From contig JAQSXJ010000001.1 in assembly GCA_029256725.1 (NCBI GenBank), forward strand, positions 1-64,000: a DNA stretch of 64,000 nt, written 5' to 3'. Position numbers and translations under genes: made by a program. The notes below the pieces were generated by a model that ran no database searches, was not told the DNA's origin, and saw only the letters and a list, made by a program, of their open reading frames with translations. Shown here one piece after another: positions 8,734 to 16,621 of this stretch. The stretch's first letter is position 1. Each line of letters begins with the position of its first letter. The stretch is from Anaerocolumna sp. (lineage in GTDB: Bacteria > Bacillota > Clostridia > Lachnospirales > Lachnospiraceae).

Positions 8734-9177
8734 ATGAGTAAAATAGCAAATAGTAATTTGAAATTGCATGAGTGTGCATGTAGAAACCTTCGAATGACCA
8801 CTAGAGTGATAACACAATATTATGATAAAGCCTTACGTCCTGCTGGAATTAAATCTGCTCAATATTCCTTGTTAAATGATATATCGGATAAGAAAAATGG
8901 GATATCGGTAAACGAACTGGCAGAACATGCCATGATGGACCAGACAACAGTTACCCGCAATATAGAGCTGCTTCGTAAGAATGGATTGGTTAAAGTTGAG
9001 ACAGAAGTAAAGGATTCCAGAAAAAAAAGAATCACAGTCAGTACAGAAGGAAAAGCTGTTCTGGCAGCTGCACTACCGTTGTGGAAAGAGGCACAGGCAG
9101 AATTAGAGCAGACAGTTGGAATAGCAGAGTACGAAAACTTTCTTAAAACGCTGTCTGTTCTAAAGAAAATGAAGTAA
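8734..9177 (+). CDS. MarR-family transcriptional regulator
   Basis: A 147-residue winged-helix regulator. The recognition region reads VNELAEHAMMDQTTVTRNIELLRKNGLV and the wing KDSRKKRITVSTEGKAVL, both typical of MarR/SlyA. The start at 8734 follows AGGAG at 8719-8723 (10-base gap); upstream in-frame ATG codons lack an SD. The N-terminus CHEC-like stretch LHECACRNLR contains two Cys, which could allow redox sensing (inference). It lies upstream of hisH with a 130-base gap and downstream of the Fe-S protein. No clear operator palindrome was found; its target is not evident. Confidence 0.88.
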   Translation: MSKIANSNLKLHECACRNLRMTTRVITQYYDKALRPAGIKSAQYSLLNDISDKKNGISVNELAEHAMMDQTTVTRNIELLRKNGLVKVETEVKDSRKKRITVSTEGKAVLAAALPLWKEAQAELEQTVGIAEYENFLKTLSVLKKMK

Positions 9178-9307
9178 GTCTTTAACTTTGAATGCATAAA
9201 ATTTCTTTTGGACTTGTATTTATAAATATGCTATTATAGAGTTAAGACTATGTTAGTTGATTTATAAAAGAGCTATTCAGAAGAACATTCACGGAAAGGA
9301 CAAAGAC

Positions 9308-9913
9308 ATGATAGCTATCATTGATTATGATGCAGGTAATTTAAAGAGTGTGGAAAAGGCTCTGCAATACCTGGGAGAAGAGACAGTAGTAACAAGGGAC
9401 AAAGAGGTAATATTAGCAGCGGATAAAGTTATCTTACCGGGTGTGGGAGCTTTTGGCGATGCTATGGAAAAACTTCATAATTATCATCTGGTTGATGTTA
9501 TCAAAGAAGCAGCAGCCAGCGGTAAACCATTCCTTGGTATCTGTCTGGGACTTCAGCTGATGTTTGAGTCCAGTGAAGAAGCACCGGGAGTTGACGGTTT
9601 AGGTATTTTAAAAGGTAAGATAGTACTGATACCGGATACACCTGGTCTTAAGATTCCTCATATGGGATGGAATTCTCTTGATGTAAGTAATAAAACGAGA
9701 TTATTTAATGGGATTGAACAGCAGTCCTATGTATATTTTGTACATTCTTTTTATCTGAAGGCAGAAGTAGAAGAGGAAGTAGCTGCTTCTACTGAATACG
9801 GCGTTCATATTCATGCAGCAGTGGAGAAGGGCAATATCTTTGCTTGCCAATTCCATCCGGAAAAAAGCGGTGAAGTTGGACTTAAGATACTGAAAAATTT
9901 TGCAGGAATATAG
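9308..9913 (+). CDS. hisH: Imidazole glycerol phosphate synthase, glutaminase subunit HisH
   Basis: A 201-residue class I glutamine amidotransferase that supplies ammonia to HisF in histidine biosynthesis. The nucleophile is Cys79 in GICLGLQLMF, the oxyanion strand is PGVGAFGDAM, and the His/Glu pair lies in CQFHPEKSGEVG. The start at 9308 follows GAAAGGA; the frame is open to 9257 but without an SD. It is separated from hisF by 9 bases carrying hisF's SD, so the two are translationally linked. Only these two his genes are present here, so the rest of the pathway must be elsewhere. Confidence 0.96.
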   Translation: MIAIIDYDAGNLKSVEKALQYLGEETVVTRDKEVILAADKVILPGVGAFGDAMEKLHNYHLVDVIKEAAASGKPFLGICLGLQLMFESSEEAPGVDGLGILKGKIVLIPDTPGLKIPHMGWNSLDVSNKTRLFNGIEQQSYVYFVHSFYLKAEVEEEVAASTEYGVHIHAAVEKGNIFACQFHPEKSGEVGLKILKNFAGI

Positions 9914-9922
9914 GAGGCCAGA

Positions 9923-10687
9923 ATGTATACGAAGCGAATAATCCCATGTCTGGACGTACATAACGGACGAGTAGTAAAAGGTATTAATTTTGTTAATTTA
10001 AGAGATGCCGGTGACCCGGTTGAGATTGGGAAGGCATATGATACTGCAGGTGCTGATGAATTGGTGTTTTTGGATATAACTGCCTCTTCTGATGCAAGAG
10101 AAATAAAACTTGATATGGTAAGAAGAGTAGCTGAGACGGTATTTATTCCTTTTACTGTAGGTGGAGGAATCAGAAGTATAGAAGATTTTAAAGTGATTCT
10201 AAGAGAAGGCGCTGATAAAATAGCAGTAAACACAGCGGCTATCCTAAACCCAAATCTTATTACAGAAGCAGCGGAGAAGTTCGGGCGTCAGTGTGTGGTT
10301 GTCGCAATGGATGCAAAAAGAAGGCCGGATGGCTCAGGCTGGAATATCTATAAAAATGGTGGTAGAGTAGATATGGGAATTGATGCAGTAGAGTGGGCTA
10401 TGCAGGCAGATAAGCTTGGTGCGGGAGAAATTCTCTTAACCAGTATGGATTGCGACGGAACCAAAGACGGTTATGACTTAGAGCTTACCAGAATTATCTC
10501 CGATAATGTATCTATTCCGGTTATAGCTTCCGGAGGAGCAGGAAAGAAAGAACATTTTCTGGAGGCATTAACAAAGGGAAAGGCTGATGCTGTATTAGCA
10601 GCATCACTGTTTCATTATAAAGAGCTGGAAATCAGAGATTTAAAAGATTATCTGGCAGAAAACGATATAAGTGTCAGAAGGGACTAA
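9923..10687 (+). CDS. hisF: Imidazole glycerol phosphate synthase, cyclase subunit HisF
   Basis: A 254-residue TIM barrel that converts PRFAR plus ammonia to IGP and AICAR. The two catalytic aspartates are visible: Asp11 ([14 protein letters not shown]) and Asp130 (VVAMDAKR). The phosphate-binding loops GGGIRS and ASGGAG are intact. It is immediately downstream of hisH with SD GGAGG, and its end is 4 bases from the ung start, so hisH-hisF-ung form one operon. Confidence 0.97.
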   Translation: MYTKRIIPCLDVHNGRVVKGINFVNLRDAGDPVEIGKAYDTAGADELVFLDITASSDAREIKLDMVRRVAETVFIPFTVGGGIRSIEDFKVILREGADKIAVNTAAILNPNLITEAAEKFGRQCVVVAMDAKRRPDGSGWNIYKNGGRVDMGIDAVEWAMQADKLGAGEILLTSMDCDGTKDGYDLELTRIISDNVSIPVIASGGAGKKEHFLEALTKGKADAVLAASLFHYKELEIRDLKDYLAENDISVRRD

Positions 10688-10691
10688 AGAT

Positions 10692-11366
10692 ATGAGTGGA
10701 ATTACAAATGACTGGCTTAAGGCTATTGGCGGAGAATTTCATAAGCCTTATTATTCTAAGCTATACAGCTTTGTGAAAGAGGAATATTTAAGTTACGAAA
10801 TATTTCCTAAGTCAGAGGATATATTTAATGCATTTCATCTAACTCCTCTAAGTGAAGTTAAGGTGGTTATACTGGGACAGGATCCCTATCATAATGTTGA
10901 CCAGGCTCATGGGTTGTGCTTTTCCGTTAAGCCGGAAGTTGATATACCGCCTTCGCTGCTTAACATCTATAAAGAACTCCAGGAAGATATGGGACTTAAA
11001 GTACCGAATAACGGATATCTGGTGAAATGGGCAAGTCAGGGTGTACTGCTGTTGAATACTGTTCTTACTGTAAGGGCACATCAGGCGAACTCGCATCAGG
11101 GCAGAGGGTGGGAGGAATTTACGGATGCTGTAATTCATGCTGTAAATGCAGAGGACAGGCCTATTGTATTCCTTCTTTGGGGCAGACCAGCCGGTCTAAA
11201 GAAATCCATGCTGACTAATCCCAACCATTTAATATTAGAAGCACCCCATCCAAGTCCGCTCTCTGCTTACAGAGGTTTCTTTGGTTGTAAGCATTTTAGT
11301 AAGACCAATGACTTCTTAAAGGCAAATGGGCTAGCGACCATTGACTGGCAGATTGAAGATATATAA
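10692..11366 (+). CDS. ung: Uracil-DNA glycosylase, family 1
   Basis: A 224-residue base-excision repair enzyme that removes uracil from DNA. The catalytic water-activating Asp64 is in GQDPYHN, the leucine/His loop in HPSPLSAYRGFFGCKHF (His186), and LLNTVLTVRAHQANSHQGRGWE is typical of family 1. The ATG at 10692 has AAGGGA 9 bases upstream. An in-frame GTG at 10671, overlapping hisF, is the alternative. Co-transcribed with hisHF, apparently by chance of operon building. Confidence 0.96.
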   Translation: MSGITNDWLKAIGGEFHKPYYSKLYSFVKEEYLSYEIFPKSEDIFNAFHLTPLSEVKVVILGQDPYHNVDQAHGLCFSVKPEVDIPPSLLNIYKELQEDMGLKVPNNGYLVKWASQGVLLLNTVLTVRAHQANSHQGRGWEEFTDAVIHAVNAEDRPIVFLLWGRPAGLKKSMLTNPNHLILEAPHPSPLSAYRGFFGCKHFSKTNDFLKANGLATIDWQIEDI

Positions 11367-11412
11367 GTGGATTTAAGCTACATAAGTTAAATTTTATTGA
11401 ATTATAGTGTTT

Positions 11413-11462
11413 CCTCTCCAGAATTAAATAGCTTGATGATATGGTAATTATATCTGGAGAGG
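11413..11462. terminator. Stem-loop between convergent genes
   Basis: CCTCTCCAGA and TCTGGAGAGG form a perfect 10-bp stem around a 30-base loop with an inner AATTA/TAATT. It lies between ung (+) and the ABC operon (-). No long T-run follows on either side, so it may act as a weak terminator or 3' mRNA end hairpin. Confidence 0.5.
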
Positions 11463-11570
11463 ATAGACGAGAAAGTCTATTATTTTAGAGGTTTCGTTTT
11501 CAAGTGTAATTTATATCAGCTAACGAAAAAAAGGATTACCTGGAAAGGTTTATGCATAGCTTAGGTGCTG

Positions 11571-12365
11571 TTAAACAGTAAGGTCTCTCTTTGTATAAAA
11601 CTTATAAGTACCTAAAATAAGAAAAATAGAAAGAAGTAGTGTCAGGATAACAATAAAAATGTTTAGCCCTTTTCCTTCAATTATTTCCGGATAGCTGAAA
11701 TATTTAAAGGGAGAGAGGATATTAAGAAAGTTTAACCTGTCAGTCAGATCTGTAATCTTTGCAATAAAATATGCTGCTATAAAGATACCGGAGGCAATGG
11801 AACCTGTTGCCTTCGTTTTCTTTTTTATGGATGCCAAAAGGGTACCAAAGGATAAAAACACTACCTGGAGTATCAGCATACTGATTAACAACCATATAAT
11901 TATTCCTGTAATCTCATTTCCACCGTCATAGGATGCGGCTATCAGCAGAGAGGAAACCAGGGTGACTGCATTTAAGATAAGAAGATTAATACCTGCACTG
12001 AGAAACTTTGCAGTAAGGATAGTTCTTCTTGACACAGGTTTTACCATTAAAAATTCAGTTGTTTTATCTCTTTCTTCTTTTGCAACAATACTATTTCCAA
12101 GTAAAACAGCATGAATAGCCAGCGTCATGGCAATATAGGTAAAAAGAAAAGCATAGAAACCACCCAGAGTCTTTACATCAAAGGAAGCAAACCCAAATAA
12201 AGCTTTAATGGTATGAGGCATCTTATCAAAGATATCGTTGCTGTCACCGCCGGCTGTGTAAGCTGTATACTTACCCATACCGCTTATAACCAATAATGCC
12301 ATGGATATACTCCATATAAGCAGTGATTTACGATTGGATTTCATTTCGTGTCTAAATATGTTCAT
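11571..12365 (-). CDS. ABC-2 type transporter permease (distal)
   Basis: A 264-residue membrane protein with about six hydrophobic segments and the loop ERDKTTEFLMVKPVSRRTILTAKF. That loop closely repeats in the neighbouring permease (ESRERTADFLFVKPVSRTTIITAKL), so the two are paralogues. The start at 12365 follows GAAAGG (as read on this strand); an upstream in-frame ATG at 12440 lies inside the previous gene. It is the last gene of the tetR-ATPase-permease-permease operon and probably forms a heterodimeric channel with its neighbour. The substrate is unknown; drug or peptide export is likely from the TetR control. Confidence 0.88.
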   Translation of the reverse strand: MNIFRHEMKSNRKSLLIWSISMALLVISGMGKYTAYTAGGDSNDIFDKMPHTIKALFGFASFDVKTLGGFYAFLFTYIAMTLAIHAVLLGNSIVAKEERDKTTEFLMVKPVSRRTILTAKFLSAGINLLILNAVTLVSSLLIAASYDGGNEITGIIIWLLISMLILQVVFLSFGTLLASIKKKTKATGSIASGIFIAAYFIAKITDLTDRLNFLNILSPFKYFSYPEIIEGKGLNIFIVILTLLLSIFLILGTYKFYTKRDLTV

Positions 12366-12387
12366 ATCAGCACCTTTCACCATACTA

Positions 12388-13191
12388 TCAGCTGACAGCA
12401 TGGATGTCCTTTCTAACAAACAAGATATAACTGATGGCAATTGATATTACGGTTACTGCTAAACCGGTTAAGGAATAGGATAATTCGTAACTACCATTTT
12501 GGATGATATACACAATATCAAAGTACTTAAAGGGTGTAAAGTAACGAACGATATCTCCATGCTCACCGGTAGTAAATAAGGAACCTGCCAGGTATAAGCC
12601 GAATACAACGCCTAAGGACAGGGGCAATACTGACTTGAGTTTTCGAAAGAAAACAGAAATAACAAGTCCCAGGGAAAAGAAAATTATCTGAACGGACAGC
12701 AGGGTTAAGTTTATTATAAGGAATGTTCCGAACTTAAAATCTTCCTGTTTTACCAAAGTAGCAAGGAGAAAGGAACCACCAAAAAATACTGTATTTGTTA
12801 ATATTAGAAGCAGAAAGGCGGCAGTTAATTTAGCAGTTATGATAGTGGTTCTGGATACAGGTTTCACAAAGAGAAAATCGGCTGTTCGTTCTCTTGATTC
12901 CTTTGTAAGGAGAGAAAGGCCTAGATTCATAGCCTGAATAGCGCCACCTAATAAAACAAAGGAAAAAATCATGGAATAGTATCCAAATAAGGAAGTCAGA
13001 TAATCAATCTGTATTCCCAGCATCTCACGTATAGTTGGTGAATAATTAGCAAGCAGGTTTTTGTATTCCTCACCATCCTGTGCGATTAGGGGAAACATGG
13101 ATAAATATAGTGCAGCCAGAGCTATCAGCGATAAGGTCCAGATAATGGTATTCTTGCGCTGGCTTTTTAACTCAAACCCTATAATATTCAT
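12388..13191 (-). CDS. ABC-2 type transporter permease (proximal)
   Basis: A 267-residue permease with six predicted membrane spans and the conserved cytoplasmic loop TADFLFVKPVSRTTIITAKL. GGAGG lies 9 bases before the ATG at 13191; the frame extends to 13212 but without an SD. It starts 4 bases after the ATPase stop and ends 22 bases before the second permease, so it is tightly coupled. Paralogous to the next gene and presumed partner in one exporter. Confidence 0.9.
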   Translation of the reverse strand: MNIIGFELKSQRKNTIIWTLSLIALAALYLSMFPLIAQDGEEYKNLLANYSPTIREMLGIQIDYLTSLFGYYSMIFSFVLLGGAIQAMNLGLSLLTKESRERTADFLFVKPVSRTTIITAKLTAAFLLLILTNTVFFGGSFLLATLVKQEDFKFGTFLIINLTLLSVQIIFFSLGLVISVFFRKLKSVLPLSLGVVFGLYLAGSLFTTGEHGDIVRYFTPFKYFDIVYIIQNGSYELSYSLTGLAVTVISIAISYILFVRKDIHAVS

Positions 13192-13195
13192 ATTT

Positions 13196-14077
13196 TTAAT
13201 CCTCCTTTGCATAATAATGCAGAAAGATTTCTTCCAGATCCGGTTCGGTAATGGATATGTTTCTAAGATCGAATTCTGTTATTTTTCTTAAAATATCGTT
13301 TAGATTACCCTTAAAAATAAAGTCTACGGAATTTTCTTTAACCTTGAGATCATTGACACCAGGTACTTTAAAGCTTTCCCCCTCCATAGTTTTTCTGGCT
13401 TCCAGGTGAATTCTTTTATAACTGTTATCTTGAAGATTGCTCATCTTCTCTAGTTTAATAAGTTTACCGTCTTTGATAAAAGCTACACGACTGCACATTC
13501 TTTGTACTTCACTTAAAATATGGGAAGAGAAGAAAATGGTAGCTCCTTTTTTATTTTCTTCTTCCATCAGTTCAAAGAATTTCTGTTGCATTAAAGGATC
13601 CAAGCCACTGGTCGGTTCGTCTAAGATAATTAGTTTGGGTTCGTGGAGAAGTCCCTGTACTATTCCTACTTTTTTCTTATTTCCAAAGGAAAGGTCTTCA
13701 ATTTTCTTCTTCAAATCCAGGTCCATGATCTTAGAAAGTTCCTGAATTCTTTTGCTGCAGTTCTTTTTATAAAAGCTGGCTGAATATTCAAGTAAATCGA
13801 TTACTCTCATATTATCGTAATAGAATACTTCAGAAGGCAGATACCCCAGTTCTTTTCTTACTTCCGGATGGGTAGTGCAGTTCTTGCCAAAAATAGTTGC
13901 AGTTCCTGAATCAGGATAGATAAGACCTAAAAGGGTACGGATGGTTGTGGATTTGCCGGCTCCGTTTGGTCCGATAAAACCGAATATCTCACCTTCAGTT
14001 ACCTGGAAGGATACATCAGTGATTCCTCTGGAATTGCCATAGCTTTTCGTTAAATTGTTAATTTCTATAACATTCAT
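13196..14077 (-). CDS. ABC transporter ATP-binding protein
   Basis: A 293-residue ATPase that energises the two downstream permeases. Walker A is GPNGAGKS (36-43), the signature LSFGN (129-133) is a variant of LSGGQ, Walker B is LIILDEP (149-155), and the H-loop is SSHIL. The C-terminal ~80 residues form the extra domain typical of CcmA/bacitracin-type exporter ATPases. SD GAGGAGG precedes the ATG. The gene follows tetR by 19 bases. Confidence 0.94.
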   Translation of the reverse strand: MNVIEINNLTKSYGNSRGITDVSFQVTEGEIFGFIGPNGAGKSTTIRTLLGLIYPDSGTATIFGKNCTTHPEVRKELGYLPSEVFYYDNMRVIDLLEYSASFYKKNCSKRIQELSKIMDLDLKKKIEDLSFGNKKKVGIVQGLLHEPKLIILDEPTSGLDPLMQQKFFELMEEENKKGATIFFSSHILSEVQRMCSRVAFIKDGKLIKLEKMSNLQDNSYKRIHLEARKTMEGESFKVPGVNDLKVKENSVDFIFKGNLNDILRKITEFDLRNISITEPDLEEIFLHYYAKED

Positions 14078-14096
14078 AAATACCTCCTCATAATAT

Positions 14097-14699
14097 TTAC
14101 TTATATAAATTTGATTTCAGTATATCCATACATCGATAATACTCCTGACAGCGGGCTTCTAAATCTGTATAATTATGCGCTGAGAATTCTTTTGCAAAAC
14201 CTTCAGCCATCCAGATCAGCATTTTCATAACAAGTGTCACATCAACATCTTCTTTGAATTTTGAAACATCCATACCATCGAAAGCTATGTGATTCCGATA
14301 TACCTCACCTTCTGCAAGGATTTTTTGGACATCGTTCTTCACTATCGGGTCTTCTTCAAAATAGATATTCGTTAAAAAGGCTGGTATAGCTGCATATTGT
14401 TTCATAACAGCAATCTTAATATCGGAAGCCAATATTATACGTTCAAAAAAATCTGTAACAGTTTCATCGAAATTAGATTTGATTTCGCTAATAAGGATAT
14501 CACTGCAAAATCGGACTAAGTAAAGATACATATCTTTTTTTGTTCCAAAGTAGTGGAATACCATGGCTTTTGAGATACCTGCTTCGGCGGCAATATCGCT
14601 TACGGATGCCTTTTTATAATTATGGGTGCCGAATACCTTTAAAGCCGCATTAATTATTTTCTGTCGCTTTTTCTCCGGCAGATTTGTGAAATTCTCCAT
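14097..14699 (-). CDS. TetR-family repressor of the ABC exporter operon
   Basis: A 200-residue regulator. The N-terminal HTH is clear (KKRQKIINAALKVFGTHNY ... SDIAAEAGISKAMVFHYFGTKKDMYLYL) and the C-terminal helical domain is ligand-binding type. It is the first gene of the operon it probably represses; two palindromic operators flank its own promoter (14749-14796). SD AGAGG precedes the ATG. The ligand is unknown; release by the exported compound is the usual logic of such operons. Confidence 0.93.
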   Translation of the reverse strand: MENFTNLPEKKRQKIINAALKVFGTHNYKKASVSDIAAEAGISKAMVFHYFGTKKDMYLYLVRFCSDILISEIKSNFDETVTDFFERIILASDIKIAVMKQYAAIPAFLTNIYFEEDPIVKNDVQKILAEGEVYRNHIAFDGMDVSKFKEDVDVTLVMKMLIWMAEGFAKEFSAHNYTDLEARCQEYYRCMDILKSNLYK

Positions 14700-14748
14700 C
14701 GTTAACCTCTTTATTTCTATGGGATAAAATTATTGCTTGGTACAGTTC

Positions 14749-14796
14749 GACCGATTCGGTTAAAGCAATTATAATCCCATGGACCGAATCGGTCAA
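14749..14796 (-). promoter_or_regulatory. Promoter and twin palindromic operators of the tetR-ABC operon
   Basis: On the minus strand TTGACC (14796-14791), a 17-base spacer and TATAAT (14773-14768) form a near-consensus promoter. The perfect 13-bp palindrome GACCGAATCGGTC (14782-14794) overlaps the -35. A second copy, GACCGATTCGGTT (14749-14761), lies just after the -10 at the start point. The centres are 33 bp apart, about three helical turns, so two TetR dimers could bind one DNA face and block RNA polymerase. Confidence 0.88.
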
Positions 14797-14829
14797 CATA
14801 AATATTTTTTAGAATTAAAAATTTTATAC

Positions 14830-14858
14830 TTGACAAATCAGATAATGCTCCCTATAAT
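14830..14858 (+). promoter_or_regulatory. Consensus promoter of the T-box/tyrS unit
   Basis: TTGACA (14830-14835), 17 bases, TATAAT (14853-14858): a full consensus sigma-A promoter just before the T-box leader. It is divergent from the tetR promoter, 34 bp away. Confidence 0.92.
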
Positions 14859-14879
14859 AACCTTAATTTCATAGAAACA

Positions 14880-15158
14880 AAAAGCGATGATAAGAAGAAG
14901 TAGTAATCAGTAATCCATACAGAAAGCAACCGGTTGATGAGAGGGGCATGGCAGTCTGAATATGAATACATCTTTGAGCTGCGCACCGAACAATTAAAGT
15001 AGGCTGCGACGTAACCTGCACACGTTATCGTGCTAGAGTATAACCCATCATGAATGGAGTACTCGAAGAGGTAAGCAATGTGAATTGTTTATAAATTAAA
15101 GGTGGTAACACGGGATATATATGCTCTCGTCCTTTTTAGAAGGATGTGGGCTTTTTTT
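14880..15158 (+). promoter_or_regulatory. T-box riboswitch, tyrosine-specific
   Basis: The leader carries the T-box core AAAGGTGGTAACACGG at 15098-15113, with UGGU at 15103-15106 to pair with an ACCA tRNA end. The specifier is UAC (Tyr) at 14967-14969 within GAATACATCTTTGAG, the usual 3' side of Stem I. An intrinsic terminator follows at 15123-15158: CGTCCTT pairs with AAGGATG, then seven T. Uncharged tRNA-Tyr would stabilise the antiterminator and allow tyrS to be read, in agreement with the downstream gene. Confidence 0.95.
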
Positions 15159-15194
15159 GCGTTCAGGGATAGTTTTTTCCTATTACGTAAAGAC

Positions 15195-15300
15195 CTTGCC
15201 GGGTGGATGCACATGAGGTGCAGGAAGTCGATTGAGGCTCGTACAATACGACAGTGTCAAAAGCCACTGTGCTAAAGTATTTCCTTGCAGGTTTGATATC
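15195..15300 (+). promoter_or_regulatory. Unassigned structured leader segment between T-box and tyrS
   Basis: The ~200 bases between the T-box terminator and tyrS contain three consecutive hairpins: TGCAC-ATGAG-GTGCA (15208-15222), TCGTA-CAA-TACGA (15239-15251) and ACAGTG ... CACTGT (15251-15270). There is no T-run after them and no ORF. They do not match a riboswitch class I can name. It could be a second control layer, a processed-mRNA stabiliser, or a relic of another leader. Confidence 0.45.
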
Positions 15301-15363
15301 CCCATTTGAGTGATTATAAACAGTGCTTATCTTATAAATATAAAATGAGAAAGGACAGAAAAA

Positions 15364-16572
15364 ATGATATCCGTTGAAGAGCAGATGATAATCATAGCCA
15401 AGGGGGCTAAAGAAATTGTTGGAGAGGAGGAATTAAGGAATAAGTTAAAGAGAGCAGTAGAGCAAAATAAAGGGCTTACGATCAAACTAGGACTGGATCC
15501 GAGTGCGCCGGACATTCACTTGGGACACAGTGTAGTGCTGCGTAAAATTAGGCAGATGCAAGATATGGGGCATAAAGCAGTTATTGTTATTGGTGACTTT
15601 ACCGGAAGAATCGGAGACCCTACCGGCAAATCAAAAGGCAGAGCAGCTCTTAGTGAAGAAGAGGTAAAAGAGAATGCCAGAACCTATACAGATCAGATAT
15701 TTGAAATTATGGACAGAGAGAAGACAGAAGTGGTGTTCAACAGCAGTTGGCTGAAAGAACTTAATTTTGAAGAGGTCATACGTCTCGCCTCCTCTGTAAC
15801 GGTTGCAAGGATATTGGAGCGGGATGATTTTACAGAAAGATATAAGAATAATATTCCTATCGGACTTCATGAATTCTTCTACCCCCTGATGCAGGCATAT
15901 GATTCGGTGGCTCTTAATGCGGATATTGAAATAGGCGGAACTGATCAGACCTTTAATATTCTTATGGGACGAAGCCTTTTAAAGTGGATGGGCAAGGAAC
16001 CGCAGGCGGCTGTCTTTCTTCCGATTCTGGAAGGGCTTGACGGTGTGGAGAAGATGAGTAAGAGCCTTGGCAACTACATCGGAATTCATGAAGACGCCAG
16101 AGTTATGTTTAAGAAAGTAATGGAAGTACCGGATGATTTGATTATCAGATACTTTGAGCTTGTTACAGATGAACATCCGGACAGGATAGCAGCACTGCAA
16201 GAAGAGTTGGATAAGGGAGCGAATCCAAGAGATATCAAATACGAGCTTGCAAGGGTAATTACAACGCTCTATCACAGAGATAAGGCTGCGGATGCTGAAA
16301 CCTATTACCTGGAGGCCTTTCACAGAAAAGGCATACCGGATATGATTCCGGAAATTACAATCGAGCTTGATAAAGACACCCTGGCAGGTGTCATCCCCAT
16401 ACTTGTGCAGGAGAAATATGTGCAGAGCGGAAGTGAATTCAGAAGACTGTTGTCACAGGGAGGAATTTCAATAAATGGTGAGATTCTTACTACCCAGGAA
16501 CTTGATAGAGTTCTGGCTTGCCAGGATGTATTAAAAATTGGTAAAAAGAAATTTCTTCGAATAGTTAAATAG
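15364..16572 (+). CDS. tyrS: Tyrosyl-tRNA synthetase
   Basis: A 402-residue class I synthetase that charges tRNA-Tyr. The HIGH motif is HLGH (52-55), and KMSKS (230-234) is canonical. The C-terminal S4-like RNA-binding part is visible (EFRRLLSQGGISINGEIL). It belongs to the shorter TyrS branch that lacks the longer insert of the E. coli type. Expression is governed by the Tyr T-box upstream. The SD is AAAGGA, 9 bases before the ATG. Confidence 0.97.
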   Translation: MISVEEQMIIIAKGAKEIVGEEELRNKLKRAVEQNKGLTIKLGLDPSAPDIHLGHSVVLRKIRQMQDMGHKAVIVIGDFTGRIGDPTGKSKGRAALSEEEVKENARTYTDQIFEIMDREKTEVVFNSSWLKELNFEEVIRLASSVTVARILERDDFTERYKNNIPIGLHEFFYPLMQAYDSVALNADIEIGGTDQTFNILMGRSLLKWMGKEPQAAVFLPILEGLDGVEKMSKSLGNYIGIHEDARVMFKKVMEVPDDLIIRYFELVTDEHPDRIAALQEELDKGANPRDIKYELARVITTLYHRDKAADAETYYLEAFHRKGIPDMIPEITIELDKDTLAGVIPILVQEKYVQSGSEFRRLLSQGGISINGEILTTQELDRVLACQDVLKIGKKKFLRIVK

Positions 16573-16621
16573 CAAACTGAACTTGTTTTAAAGCTGAACT
16601 TATTCTGAATCTGAACTTGTT

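Noticed and set aside
8497-8817. 106-codon minus-strand frame between the QueG-like and marR genes
   Set aside because: Overlaps the true start of marR, lacks an SD, and has the composition of non-coding DNA.
15195-15300. Cobalamin or c-di-GMP riboswitch
   Set aside because: A GCCACTG-like string is present, but the order and spacing of other conserved boxes do not match either class.
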